64,000 nt of DNA from BRHc4a sp049323755 (GTDB lineage Bacteria > Bacillota > Desulfotomaculia > Desulfotomaculales > Desulfocucumaceae), in contig JBMOPE010000005.1 of NCBI GenBank assembly GCA_049323755.1, positions 1 to 64,000 of the forward strand, in the 5' to 3' direction. The notes below the pieces were generated by a model. It was given only the letters and a program-made list of their open reading frames with translations. It was not told the origin of the DNA and made no database searches. Shown in pieces: positions 17,611 to 25,579 of the stretch (the first letter of the stretch is position 1; every line of letters starts with the position of its first letter). Made by a program: the position numbers and the translations under genes.

Positions 17611-17648
17611 TGCCCATGCCGCAAAGTACGACACCATCAGACAATATA
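17611..17648. repeat. short palindromic repeat, copy 2
   Basis: CCCATGCCGCAAAGTACGAC, then ACCATCAGACAAT, matches 4692-4730 with a few substitutions that spoil the core palindrome. Just downstream is a short GACTTCT tandem run (17667-17687). Confidence 0.55.
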
Positions 17649-17721
17649 AATACAAGGAATGCCCGGACTTCTGACTTCTGACTTCTGAATTCCGACCGGA
17701 AAAAATTTTCAGTATAAGTTA

Positions 17722-18594
17722 TTATTTCTTGCTGTAATCGTAGAATCCCTTTCCAGTCTTCTGACCCCACTCCTTATTAATGAATTTTTCCACCACCAGG
17801 GGGGAGGGCTTATAGGATGGGTCGCCGGTTTCCTGGTAGCGCTCCATGCCGATGTAGTAAGCCAGGTCTATGCCGGTAAGGTCCATCAGTCGGAATGGAC
17901 CCATGGGGTGACCAAGGGCATATACAACAGCAGTGTCTATGTCTTCATAGGAGGCCACTCCCATGTCATAGATGTGCAGCGCCTCGTGATTAATTGCCGC
18001 TACAATGCGGTTTACCAGGAAGCCGTATATTTCTTTATTAAGAAGAACCGGAACCTTTCCGATGTCCTTGCTGAGGTCGTAAACCAATTGAGCCGTTTCA
18101 TCAGAGGTGTGCGGTCCTTTCACTACCTCCACCAGCTTCATTACCAGGGCCGGGTTGAAGAAGTGCATGTTGCATACCTGCGAAGGCCGCTTTGTTACCG
18201 GGGCAATTTTTGAGCTTACTATAAAGGAGCTGTTTGTTGCCAGTATAGTATGGGGAGGACATATCTCATCCAGCTCTGCAAACAGCTTGTGCTTCAGGTC
18301 CAGCTTTTCCAAAATGGCCTCAATTACCACGTCAGCATCCGAAGCCGCCTCTTTGAGGTCAGCCGTGAAGGATATGTTTGCCCTGGCCTGCTTTGCAGCC
18401 TCCTCGGTCATCTTTCCCTTGGCAACACGGTCGGGCAAGTATGAATTGGCGAAGTCCTCAGCTTTTTTAAGAATCTCGGCGCTTACATCGGTGCATTTTA
18501 CCTGGTAGCCGGCTAATGCGCAGCAAAGGGCTATCTGGTGCCCCATATTTCCGGCTCCCACCACACAGATTTTGTTTACTCCCGGAATAGGCAT
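17722..18594 (-). CDS. 3-hydroxyacyl-CoA dehydrogenase
   Basis: A 290-residue NAD-dependent dehydrogenase of the HBD family, oxidising (S)-3-hydroxyacyl-CoA (for example 3-hydroxybutyryl-CoA) or running in reverse. The Rossmann motif is ICVVGAGNMGHQIA. The catalytic His/Glu pair lies in CNMHFFNPALVMKLVEVVKGP. The C-terminal domain shows FLVNRIVAAINHEAL and DLTGIDLAYYI. Length is normal. The ATG has an AGGAGATGG site. A strong sigma-54 promoter lies about 80 bases upstream. A paralog is at 22119. Confidence 0.92.
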   Translation of the reverse strand: MPIPGVNKICVVGAGNMGHQIALCCALAGYQVKCTDVSAEILKKAEDFANSYLPDRVAKGKMTEEAAKQARANISFTADLKEAASDADVVIEAILEKLDLKHKLFAELDEICPPHTILATNSSFIVSSKIAPVTKRPSQVCNMHFFNPALVMKLVEVVKGPHTSDETAQLVYDLSKDIGKVPVLLNKEIYGFLVNRIVAAINHEALHIYDMGVASYEDIDTAVVYALGHPMGPFRLMDLTGIDLAYYIGMERYQETGDPSYKPSPLVVEKFINKEWGQKTGKGFYDYSKK

Positions 18595-18673
18595 TTTCCC
18601 ATCTCCTTTTTTAATATTTAATAACCTCCCGGTTATAATGGTTGTGTAATTCCAGTAATCTGGCTATATCAGC

Positions 18674-18690
18674 AGCAATTTTCATACCAG
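18674..18690 (-). promoter_or_regulatory. sigma-54 (-24/-12) promoter of the 3-hydroxyacyl-CoA dehydrogenase gene
   Basis: Read on the minus strand: CTGGTATGAAAATTGCT, with 10 bases between GG and GC. Near-perfect consensus, about 80 bases before the start codon. Confidence 0.82.
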
Positions 18691-18809
18691 GAAAAAATTC
18701 CATAAATATAAAATAACGTTCCTACATATGCAGAGTGGAAAAAGCATCTGTTAACAGATGCTTTATTAAAAGAATCACACTGAACGTGTTCAATTACTTA
18801 ACATATAAG

Positions 18810-18824
18810 GTTAAAATGTTTAAC
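18810..18824. promoter_or_regulatory. candidate activator-binding palindrome in a divergent promoter region
   Basis: GTTAAAATGTTTAAC is a perfect 6-3-6 palindrome. It lies about 120 bases upstream of the minus-strand sigma-54 promoter and about 45 bases upstream of the plus-strand one, so one site could serve both genes. A second palindrome, TGAACGTGTTCA, lies at 18781-18792. No ORF is present in this 374-base gap. Confidence 0.5.
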
Positions 18825-18866
18825 ATGTTTACGTTAAGTGGTAAGTGAAACCAATATTATTACGGC

Positions 18867-18884
18867 ATGGCATATTTTATGCAA
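18867..18884 (+). promoter_or_regulatory. sigma-54 (-24/-12) promoter of the QueG-like gene
   Basis: ATGGCATATTTTATGCA: the TGGCAT -24 element and ATGCA -12 element are spaced by 10 bases between GG and GC. One base in the -12 box departs from consensus. Confidence 0.68.
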
Positions 18885-18968
18885 AGAAATTAACTTAATA
18901 TTTCCATTTTATCAAAGCTATTGTCATGGTAAGGAATGTTTTAAATTTATAAACAGGAAGGTGTTCTG

Positions 18969-20087
18969 ATGCTTACAAAACAGGAGATTATACATAAAGC
19001 TATGGAACTGGGGTTTAAAGATGTGGGATTTACAGGTCCGGAGCCATTTGAATCTCAGAAAGATATTTTACAGTCGAGGCAGGAGGAGTATGCCTGGGCT
19101 CACAGGGCAGGGCTTGATCTTACTGGAGGAATTGAGCCAAAAAGCATATACCCTGAAACCAAATCAATAATTGTTGTTATGGAGTCCTATTTCGAGGAAG
19201 CCTTCCCCCGCTCGCTGGAAGGCTATTTCGGGCGCTGCTACCTGGATGACGACAGGATGACCAAGAATGGGCTATCACTGAGGATAAAGAGTTTAAGGTC
19301 TTTCTTAAAGGAACATGGAATAGATTCAAAGGTTCCTTTCAACCTCCCCCACCGCCTGGCGGCAGCCAGGGCAGGGCTCGGCACCTTCGGCAAGAATTGT
19401 CTCATTTATTCCAATAAGGTTGCCCGCCGGAGTTCCTTTATATTACCCATAGCCTTTCTTGTTAGCGCCGGGTTTGAGCCCGACCAGCCAACTATCGAGG
19501 TAGGCTGCCCTGACTGGTGCAAAAGCGTGTGTGTTGTTGCCTGTCCCACCGGGGCTCTTAGGGGCCCCCGTAAGATTGACCCGCGGAGGTGCATATCTTT
19601 CCTTACATATTATGGTAGGGGAATTACCCCTATGGAGTTCAGAGAGCCCATGGGGATGTGGATATACGGGTGTGATCGCTGTCAGAACGTGTGTCCCAGA
19701 AATACTGCCTGGCTGGCCCTGGAAAAGCCGGTAAACCCCGGGGTGGCTGCCAGGGCAGAGGACTTTGAACTGCCAAAGCTGCTGCACATGGACAAGGACT
19801 ATTTTCAGGCCCGTATCTGGCCCCACATGTTCTACATGTCTTTCAGGGACATATGGAGGTGGAAGATGAATGTGGCCAGGGTTATGGGCAACAGCCTTGA
19901 CCCGGTCTATGTGCCCGATCTTGTCAAGGTCTTTAAAGAATTTAATGATGAAAGGGTAAGGGGTATGGCAGCCTGGGCACTTGGCCGTATTGGCGGGAGT
20001 GAGGCAAAGATCGTCCTGGAAGGATTTTTAAAACAAAGTGAAGGTTCCGTCAGGGAAGAGATCAATGAGGCGCTTAAAAAGTGTTAA
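18969..20087 (+). CDS. QueG-like double [4Fe-4S] protein with C-terminal HEAT repeats
   Basis: A 372-residue relative of epoxyqueuosine reductase QueG. The N-terminal half carries the cobalamin-dependent reductase-like fold (RLAAARAGLGTFGKNCLIY). The ferredoxin part reads CPDWCKSVCVVACPTGAL, then RRCIS, then GCDRCQNVCPRN, enough Cys for two [4Fe-4S] clusters. The first motif has CX3CX3CX3CP spacing rather than the usual CX2CX2CX3CP. The C-terminus has HEAT-like repeats (VRGMAAWALGRIGGSEA). A sigma-54 promoter and acyl-CoA neighbours argue against a role in tRNA modification; an electron-transfer or reductase role fits better, as inference. The ATG has an AGGAAGGTG site. Confidence 0.75.
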   Translation: MLTKQEIIHKAMELGFKDVGFTGPEPFESQKDILQSRQEEYAWAHRAGLDLTGGIEPKSIYPETKSIIVVMESYFEEAFPRSLEGYFGRCYLDDDRMTKNGLSLRIKSLRSFLKEHGIDSKVPFNLPHRLAAARAGLGTFGKNCLIYSNKVARRSSFILPIAFLVSAGFEPDQPTIEVGCPDWCKSVCVVACPTGALRGPRKIDPRRCISFLTYYGRGITPMEFREPMGMWIYGCDRCQNVCPRNTAWLALEKPVNPGVAARAEDFELPKLLHMDKDYFQARIWPHMFYMSFRDIWRWKMNVARVMGNSLDPVYVPDLVKVFKEFNDERVRGMAAWALGRIGGSEAKIVLEGFLKQSEGSVREEINEALKKC

Positions 20088-20119
20088 GTGATGCAATTAA
20101 ACAAAAAAGGAGTGTGTAT

Positions 20120-20500
20120 ATGGGTTCTCTGGATATAAACGTGGAGGAGTTCAGGAAATTTAAAAATAGCGGCTACAATGGTCCTGTGGTAATGCTAAAT
20201 CTTCTGAAGTTTAAGTCCGGCGGGGGGGCCGAGTTGTATGCCCGCTATGCATCAGCTGTTGACAGTATGGTTAAGGGCCTCGGCGGAAAGGTGATTTATT
20301 CCGGCCAAACCATGGCGCTGCTTACCGGAAGTGAAGAGTGGGATGCCATGTTGATAGTTCAGTATCCATCACCTCAGGCTTTCCTGGATATGATCAAAAA
20401 CCCTGACTACCTCAGGGCTCATGAAGACCGGGAGGCCGCCCTGGAAAGGGCTGTGCTATACGCCACCAGGCCCGGAGACCTCCGGGCAGCTGTTAAATAA
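20120..20500 (+). CDS. DUF1330-like small protein
   Basis: A 126-residue alpha-beta barrel (ferredoxin-like) protein resembling DUF1330: PVVMLNLLKFKSGGGAELYARYASAV, then VIYSGQTMALLTG, then AMLIVQYPSPQAFLDMIKNPDYLRA. The function is unknown; relatives resemble dimeric small monooxygenase-type folds. I chose the ATG at 20120 behind AAAAAGGAG; the longer frame start at 20081 would overlap the preceding gene. It lies 32 bases after the QueG-like gene and is probably in its operon, hence under sigma-54. Confidence 0.7.
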   Translation: MGSLDINVEEFRKFKNSGYNGPVVMLNLLKFKSGGGAELYARYASAVDSMVKGLGGKVIYSGQTMALLTGSEEWDAMLIVQYPSPQAFLDMIKNPDYLRAHEDREAALERAVLYATRPGDLRAAVK

Positions 20501-20579
20501 AATATATGCTTGAGATCTGATAGGAGCTGCTTGGAAAAGGCCCCTTGATTTATTACATGCGGAACAGTGTTCAGAAATT

Positions 20580-20612
20580 AACAGCCCGGTCTTTAGAAAG
20601 GCCGGGCTGTTT
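20580..20612. terminator. bidirectional terminator
   Basis: AACAGCCCGG and CCGGGCTGTT form a perfect 10-bp stem between two convergent genes, with short T tracts on both sides. Confidence 0.8.
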
Positions 20613-20646
20613 GTCGAATATTTACCTTGGCTTAATGAGCGGGAAT

Positions 20647-21831
20647 TTAAATCTGGGCGTTCTCCAATATGGTGGCTACGCCCTGGCCTCCTCCGCAGCA
20701 TGCGGTTATGAGGGCATAACGGCCTTTCCGCCTGATCAGTTCGTAAGTTGCCTTTACCGTAAGTATGGCAAGGGACCCGGCGATGGGATGACCCAGTGCG
20801 ATTGCTCCCCCGTTGGGGTTTAATATCTCCTGGTTTCGCCAGTCAATTCCCAGCTCGCGGCAGCAGGCTATGGCCTGGGCGGCAAAGGCTTCGTTGAGCT
20901 CGATAACATCCATCTGGTCGATGGTCAGCCCCGCCATGGCCAGGGCCTTTTGTGTCGCCGGAACAGGACCCATGCCCATTATGTTGGGGTCTACACCACC
21001 GGCTCCATATGCCCTTATAAAGGCCATGGGCTTTAGCCCAAGCTCATTGGCCTTTTCCCTGGAGGTAACCAGCAGCGCCCCTGCGCCGTCGTTTATTCCG
21101 GAGGATGTTCCCGCTGTGACAGTCCCGTCCTTTTTGAAGGCCGGCTTGAGTTTTGACAGGGCCTCCAGGGTGGTGCCGGGGCGGGGGTGCTCATCTGTAT
21201 CGAACACAACAGGCTCACCTTTTTTCTGGGGGATTACAACCGGCACTATCTGATCCCTAAACCTCCCCTCGGCAATAGCCCTGCCTGCTTTTTGCTGGCT
21301 CAAAAAGCCCATTTCGTCCTGCTCATCCCTGGGAATGCCATATTTTTCGGCAACGTTTTCAGCAGTTATCCCCATGGGAGGGTCTCCTATTTCCTGGGGA
21401 CTCAGCGGCCGGTGGGTGAACCTGGGTGGAGTGCGCTGGTAAGCCGAGGCAGGCTTTTCGAGAAGATAGGGCATCCTGGTCATACTCTCAACTCCACCGG
21501 CAAGGTACACGTCACCTGCTCCGGCCTGTATGTGAATGGCCGCCAGGTTTACCGCCGTTGACCCTGAACCACACTGGCGGTCAATAGTTATGGAGGGTAT
21601 CTCCATGGGAAGTCCCGCCCTTAATAAAGCCATCCGGCCCAGGCATCCCGGAGCGCCCAGGCAGTGCCCGAATATAACTTCTTCAATAAGCTCCGGCTTT
21701 TCAAGGCCGCTTCTTTTGACTGCCTCTTTCATAACAATGGCGGCCAGGTTTTCCGGCGGGACGTCCCTGAGTGCCCCGTTTTCCTTGGCTATTGCAGTTC
21801 TCGCCGCGCTAACTATTACAGCTTCACGCAT
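20647..21831 (-). CDS. thiolase (acetyl-CoA C-acyltransferase)
   Basis: A 394-residue thiolase, cleaving 3-ketoacyl-CoA to acetyl-CoA plus a shorter acyl-CoA, or condensing acetyl-CoA. The nucleophile Cys is in DRQCGSGSTAVNLAA (about residue 87), the catalytic His in NPNGGAIALGHPIAGS, and the second Cys in ITACCGGGQG. The GHP motif continues IAGS instead of the usual xGASG, a minor departure. Length is normal. The ATG has an AGGAG site, and a sigma-54 promoter lies about 40 bases upstream. It completes the hydratase/dehydrogenase/thiolase set of this cluster. Confidence 0.92.
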   Translation of the reverse strand: MREAVIVSAARTAIAKENGALRDVPPENLAAIVMKEAVKRSGLEKPELIEEVIFGHCLGAPGCLGRMALLRAGLPMEIPSITIDRQCGSGSTAVNLAAIHIQAGAGDVYLAGGVESMTRMPYLLEKPASAYQRTPPRFTHRPLSPQEIGDPPMGITAENVAEKYGIPRDEQDEMGFLSQQKAGRAIAEGRFRDQIVPVVIPQKKGEPVVFDTDEHPRPGTTLEALSKLKPAFKKDGTVTAGTSSGINDGAGALLVTSREKANELGLKPMAFIRAYGAGGVDPNIMGMGPVPATQKALAMAGLTIDQMDVIELNEAFAAQAIACCRELGIDWRNQEILNPNGGAIALGHPIAGSLAILTVKATYELIRRKGRYALITACCGGGQGVATILENAQI

Positions 21832-21868
21832 TATTTCAACTCCTTTTTAATGGTTTGCTGAAATAATA

Positions 21869-21885
21869 CAGCAAGTATTATGCCA
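21869..21885 (-). promoter_or_regulatory. sigma-54 (-24/-12) promoter of the thiolase gene
   Basis: Read on the minus strand: CTGGCATAATACTTGCT, with 10 bases between GG and GC. It sits back to back, about 20 bases away, with the plus-strand promoter at 21906. Confidence 0.8.
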
Positions 21886-21905
21886 GTTTTATATCCGGCG
21901 ATTTA

Positions 21906-21922
21906 CGGGTATGAGTATTGCT
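21906..21922 (+). promoter_or_regulatory. sigma-54 (-24/-12) promoter toward the second 3-hydroxyacyl-CoA dehydrogenase gene
   Basis: CGGGTATGAGTATTGCT. The block GGTATGAGTATTGCTT is identical to that at 14415. It leaves a leader of about 185 bases before the next start codon, longer than at the other sites. Confidence 0.72.
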
Positions 21923-22048
21923 TCATTAGATAGCAGCAGTATGTTTGCAGTCGGTCCGGCGAAGGTAATTATAAGGTATGGCTTTCAGGAATGGCCGCTG
22001 TGCACTCAAAAGCCCACTGTTTCCGAGCGGCCTGAGGGCCTAAGGATA

Positions 22049-22063
22049 GTTCAAAAATTTAAC
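22049..22063. promoter_or_regulatory. candidate activator-binding palindrome
   Basis: GTTCAAAAATTTAAC resembles the palindromes at 14285 and 18810 (12 of 15 against the first). It lies about 165 bases upstream of the thiolase promoter but downstream of the plus-strand one. A related GTTTATATTTAAC follows at about 22071. Weaker than the other two sites. Confidence 0.35.
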
Positions 22064-22118
22064 GTATATTGTTTATATTTAACAAACTGGATGTTTAATT
22101 CGAAAGGAGTCGTTTTGG

Positions 22119-23006
22119 ATGGTACAGGTTATTGAAAAGGTATGTGTGCTGGGTGCGGGCACTATGGGGAAGCAAATAGCGCTCTGCGCGGCAATGGCTG
22201 GGTACAGCACCGGCTGTGTGGACCCGGACCCGGTGGCGGTGGAGAAAGCTGTAAGCTTTGCTGAGACTTATTTTGCTGATCAGGTAAAAAGGGGAAAAAT
22301 GTCACAGGAGAGCGCCCTTGCTGGACAAAATAATATCAGGTTTACAACCAAACTGGAGGAGGCGGCCGCAGACGCCGACCTTGTAATAGAGTCTGTTCCT
22401 GAAGTTTTAGAATTAAAGAGAAATATATTCTCCCGTCTTGACAAAATATGCCTGGAAAAAACAATCCTGGTTACAAACAGCTCCTTTATACCCAGCTCAA
22501 GAATTGCCGACGCCACCGGGAGGCCTGGAAAGGTTTGCAACATGCATTTCTTTACACCGCCTATTGTTATGAAGCCGGTGGAGGTGGTGAAGGGGCCGCA
22601 CACCTCTGTGGAAACTGCCCAAACAGTGGCCGGGGTATGCAGAAGTATGGGCAAATTCCCCATAATGCTGGAAAAGGAGATTCACGGACTTCTGGTGAAC
22701 CGTGTGCTGGACGCCATATTAAGGGAGTCGCTGTTTCTTTTGGACATGGGGGTGGCCTCCTTTGAGGACATAGATACCGCGGTGTCGCTGGCCCTGGGGC
22801 ACAGAATACCGCCCTTCAGGGTTATGGACCTCATAGGCCTGGATGTTGTTAACCTTATTTTCATGGAGCACTACAGGGAAACCGGGGACCCCCGCTTTAA
22901 GCCCTCCCCTTCGGTGGTGGAACTGGTAACTCAGAACAGGCTGGGCAGGAAAAATGGAAGGGGCTTTTACGATTACGGCAAAATGATGGAGGAGAGAGGG
23001 TATTAA
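22119..23006 (+). CDS. 3-hydroxyacyl-CoA dehydrogenase, second copy
   Basis: A 295-residue paralog of the enzyme at 17722. The Rossmann motif is VCVLGAGTMGKQIA. The catalytic His/Glu pair is in CNMHFFTPPIVMKPVEVVKGP. The C-terminal domain shows LLVNRVLDAILRESL and DLIGLDVVNLIF. Length is normal. The ATG has a GAAAGGAG site. It stands behind its own sigma-54 promoter and ahead of a terminator. Two copies may differ in chain length or direction. Confidence 0.92.
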   Translation: MVQVIEKVCVLGAGTMGKQIALCAAMAGYSTGCVDPDPVAVEKAVSFAETYFADQVKRGKMSQESALAGQNNIRFTTKLEEAAADADLVIESVPEVLELKRNIFSRLDKICLEKTILVTNSSFIPSSRIADATGRPGKVCNMHFFTPPIVMKPVEVVKGPHTSVETAQTVAGVCRSMGKFPIMLEKEIHGLLVNRVLDAILRESLFLLDMGVASFEDIDTAVSLALGHRIPPFRVMDLIGLDVVNLIFMEHYRETGDPRFKPSPSVVELVTQNRLGRKNGRGFYDYGKMMEERGY

Positions 23007-23069
23007 AAATAGAGGTTGGAGGTTAGAAGTTGGAAGTTGGACGAAAAATCAATGAGCTCATGATTCTTA

Positions 23070-23095
23070 AAAACCGCCTATGGCGGCTTTTTTTA
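23070..23095 (+). terminator. terminator after the second dehydrogenase gene
   Basis: AAAACCGCC and GGCGGCTTTTTTT form a short strong stem with a run of seven T, about 65 bases after the stop codon. Confidence 0.85.
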
Positions 23096-23375
23096 GGGTA
23101 AACTTCGTAATCAGTTTAGTTTATCATTCTTTTTAATGCAAACTGCAAAACTTTCTTAAATTCGGAGTGAGCTTACTATCGGTGGGAGTTTAAGAATACG
23201 CCTTGATTTAGCAAGGTTTATGATTTTGCCATACCCTTCAAATTCTTTGAATAGTTATGAATACTCGTGCGTGTAAAACAATAGCTGTTTGAGAGGGTAT
23301 GTATAAAAGCATAAGCTTTTGCATGCCGTGTTATCATATATAGGGAGAAGAAGTAGCGTAAGGGGTCTATTGTTG
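23096..23375. other. non-coding stretch before the DUF421 pair
   Basis: AT-rich sequence with no convincing ORF or repeat. It should contain the promoter of the DUF421 genes. A short run of GGTTGGAGGTTAGAAGTTGG repeats precedes it at 23013-23040. Confidence 0.4.
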
Positions 23376-24104
23376 ATGCCATTCTGGGAAGCACAGCCAG
23401 CCTTAACAGCCGTTCAATGGCTCTCAAGAGCAGTGATTCTTTATGTATACTTATTAACCCTGACCAAAATTATGGGGCAAAGGGAAATAGGAAGATTAAC
23501 CCTCTTTGATTTTATAATAGGTATTACGATAGGTAGTATCGTTGCAGGTGCGCTTAGCAGCAGCTACATCGGCCTTAAGGGTGTCTTCACAACTGTTGCT
23601 GCTCTTGCTGGTTTCCAAATAATATTAAGCATTGCTTCCCTTAAATTTTCCAGGTTCAGAAGAGTGGTTGAAGAAGAGCCAATAATACTTGTGCAAAATG
23701 GTAAGTTGCTGGTTGAAGCAATGAGAAAAACCCGAATTAACCTTGATGAGCTCATGTCGTTGCTTCGCCAAAAAAGCTATTTCAATTTATCGCAGGTAGA
23801 ATTTGCTATACTTGAACCTAATGGCAAAATAAGTGTGATAGCAAAATCACAAAATAGACCTGTAACTCCTTCTGATTTAAATATAGCTACTAACTATGAG
23901 GGCTACCCGGTAATGGTAATAGAGGATGGAAACATAATCCAGGATAACCTGAAAAGGAACAACCTCACTGAACAATGGTTAAGAGATGAGCTGCGAAGAA
24001 ATAATATTCCTTCCCACAGGGAAGTCTTTGCTGCAATGTTGGACACGCAGGGGCGATTGTATTTTAGCTTAAAAAATAATGCTTCTGAAAGGACTGCATC
24101 TTAA
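23376..24104 (+). CDS. DUF421 / YetF-family membrane protein
   Basis: About 242 residues. Three N-terminal membrane helices include LTKIMGQREIGRLTLFDFIIGITIGSIVAGAL, the DUF421 signature. A cytoplasmic domain follows with the conserved PIILVQNGKLLVEAMRKTRINLDELMSLLRQK. The family is common in spore-formers, and some relatives act in spore biology or the membrane; no activity is assigned. I chose the ATG at 23376 behind AAGGGG; the frame extends further upstream without a better site. It is followed 27 bases later by a paralog, so the two form an operon. Confidence 0.78.
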   Translation: MPFWEAQPALTAVQWLSRAVILYVYLLTLTKIMGQREIGRLTLFDFIIGITIGSIVAGALSSSYIGLKGVFTTVAALAGFQIILSIASLKFSRFRRVVEEEPIILVQNGKLLVEAMRKTRINLDELMSLLRQKSYFNLSQVEFAILEPNGKISVIAKSQNRPVTPSDLNIATNYEGYPVMVIEDGNIIQDNLKRNNLTEQWLRDELRRNNIPSHREVFAAMLDTQGRLYFSLKNNASERTAS

Positions 24105-24131
24105 ACTTATTACCATTATACGGAGGGATAT

Positions 24132-24815
24132 ATGGATTTCTTGAATATAATTATCCGTACAGCGGTAGCATTTATCCTCATGTTGATATTAACCAGAATA
24201 CTTGGGAAAAAACAAATGAGCCAGCTGACGTTTTTCAATTACGTAGCAGGAATTACCTTTGGTTCAATAGCAGCAGCATTTGCAGTGGACAGAAGCATAC
24301 CAACCATGGACGGGGTTGTCAGTTTGATTGCATTTACTGCCTTTACTTTTTTGGCAGGATATATTGGCCTGAAATCTTCAAAGGCGAGGGTATTAATAGA
24401 CGGAGAACCCACAATTGTAATCAAAAAAGGTAAGGTACTAGAAGAAGCCATGGCTTCCATGAGGCTTAACATGGACGACCTTTCCATGCTTCTCAGAAAG
24501 AACAATATATTCACCTTTGCGGATGTTGAATATGGGATAATAGAGCCCAACGGCCAGTTAAGTGTTTTGAAGAGGTCGGAACAGGAGTATACAACGAAGA
24601 AGGATATAAACCTACAGCCCCAGCCCCATAAGTTTTTACCGACAGAAATAATATCCGGTGGCAAGTTACTGGAGAAAAATTTGGAGGAATTGAATCTCAG
24701 CAGGGAGTGGCTGGAGTATGAACTGAAAAGGGCTAATGTAACGCTGGATCAGGTAAATTATGCCGAGGTAAAAAGTGATGGGACGATTTACCTGGACAAA
24801 AAAGCTGATGAGTAG
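24132..24815 (+). CDS. DUF421 / YetF-family membrane protein, second copy
   Basis: A 227-residue paralog of the preceding gene, with TRILGKKQMSQLTFFNYVAGITFGSIAAAFA in the membrane part and PTIVIKKGKVLEEAMASMRLNMDDLSMLLRKN in the cytoplasmic part. The C-terminus (LEELNLSREWLEYELKRANV) matches the same region of the first copy (NNLTEQWLRDELRRNNI). The ATG has a GGAGGGATA site. The tandem pair may form a hetero-oligomer, as inference. Confidence 0.8.
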   Translation: MDFLNIIIRTAVAFILMLILTRILGKKQMSQLTFFNYVAGITFGSIAAAFAVDRSIPTMDGVVSLIAFTAFTFLAGYIGLKSSKARVLIDGEPTIVIKKGKVLEEAMASMRLNMDDLSMLLRKNNIFTFADVEYGIIEPNGQLSVLKRSEQEYTTKKDINLQPQPHKFLPTEIISGGKLLEKNLEELNLSREWLEYELKRANVTLDQVNYAEVKSDGTIYLDKKADE

Positions 24816-24872
24816 TGAAGAATCCGATGATACATACCCGGGTTTCACCAGGTAAATAGAATTTTTACGTTT

Positions 24873-24897
24873 ACAGCCCCCTTGGATAGGGGGCTGT
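24873..24897. terminator. terminator between convergent genes
   Basis: ACAGCCCCC and GGGGGCTGT form a 9-bp stem with a 7-base loop. T runs are short on both sides. Confidence 0.6.
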
Positions 24898-24901
24898 ACT
24901 G

Positions 24902-25579
24902 TTAGTGCTGCTGGTCCGGATTCTGGAAAGCTGGAGCCTGCGGGTTCTGAGCATCAAAAAATTTGCCTGGTTTTGAAAGATTGAAGTACAGCCGGGCATC
25001 CTTGTCTACTCCCCAATCCCTGTTGGAGCCGGTGTCCTGGATTTTTGTAAAGGCCTCCCTGAATAACGTGTTATGAGCCTCTTCACGATTGAGAAGGAAA
25101 TCGATCATCTCTCTGACATGTTTGTCGTTGATTTGCCTGTGGAGGTATTCGTAAACCACCTTTGCCCTTTGTTCCGCAGCAATGTTTGAGAGGAGATCTG
25201 CCGGTAAATCACCGGTGACGTTTACATAAGCAGCAGTCCAGGGAACGCCGGAGCCATTGGTAAGGTAGGGAGCAAGACCTGTCAAAACCTGGCTTTCTAT
25301 AGTTCCCGATTGTACCGCCTGTGCGTTGACATCATGACCATTTAGAAGGTTTACGGCAGTGGCAACCATTTCCATGTGACTTAGTTCCTCGGCGGCAATA
25401 TCCATAAAAAGATCTTTAATTTCGGGATCTTTGATACGAAAGCTCTGAGAGATATACTGCATTGCTGCTTTTAGTTCTCCCTGCGGCCCTCCAAGCTGCT
25501 CAGTCAACATAGCGGCATAGGTTGGATTTGGCCTTTCCACCTTAACGATTTGTAGTAAATTCTTATCATGTTTAAACAT
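24902..25579 (-). CDS. manganese catalase / CotJC-like protein
   Basis: A 225-residue di-manganese catalase-fold protein. Ligand motifs in the four-helix bundle are GGPQGELKAAMQY, AAEELSHMEM, AAEQRAKVVYEYL and NREEAHNTLF. Enzymes of this family disproportionate hydrogen peroxide; the CotJC branch is a spore-coat component. Length lies between CotJC and full Mn catalase. I chose the ATG at 25579 behind GGGGGGAAATT. No cotJA or cotJB is adjacent. An oxygen-stress or spore role is inferred. Confidence 0.85.
   Translation of the reverse strand: MFKHDKNLLQIVKVERPNPTYAAMLTEQLGGPQGELKAAMQYISQSFRIKDPEIKDLFMDIAAEELSHMEMVATAVNLLNGHDVNAQAVQSGTIESQVLTGLAPYLTNGSGVPWTAAYVNVTGDLPADLLSNIAAEQRAKVVYEYLHRQINDKHVREMIDFLLNREEAHNTLFREAFTKIQDTGSNRDWGVDKDARLYFNLSKPGKFFDAQNPQAPAFQNPDQQH

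Noticed and set aside
17667..17687. GACTTCT tandem run as a regulatory site
   Set aside because: Short low-complexity repeat next to a dispersed repeat; similar AGAAGT or GACGTC runs occur elsewhere with no common position relative to genes.
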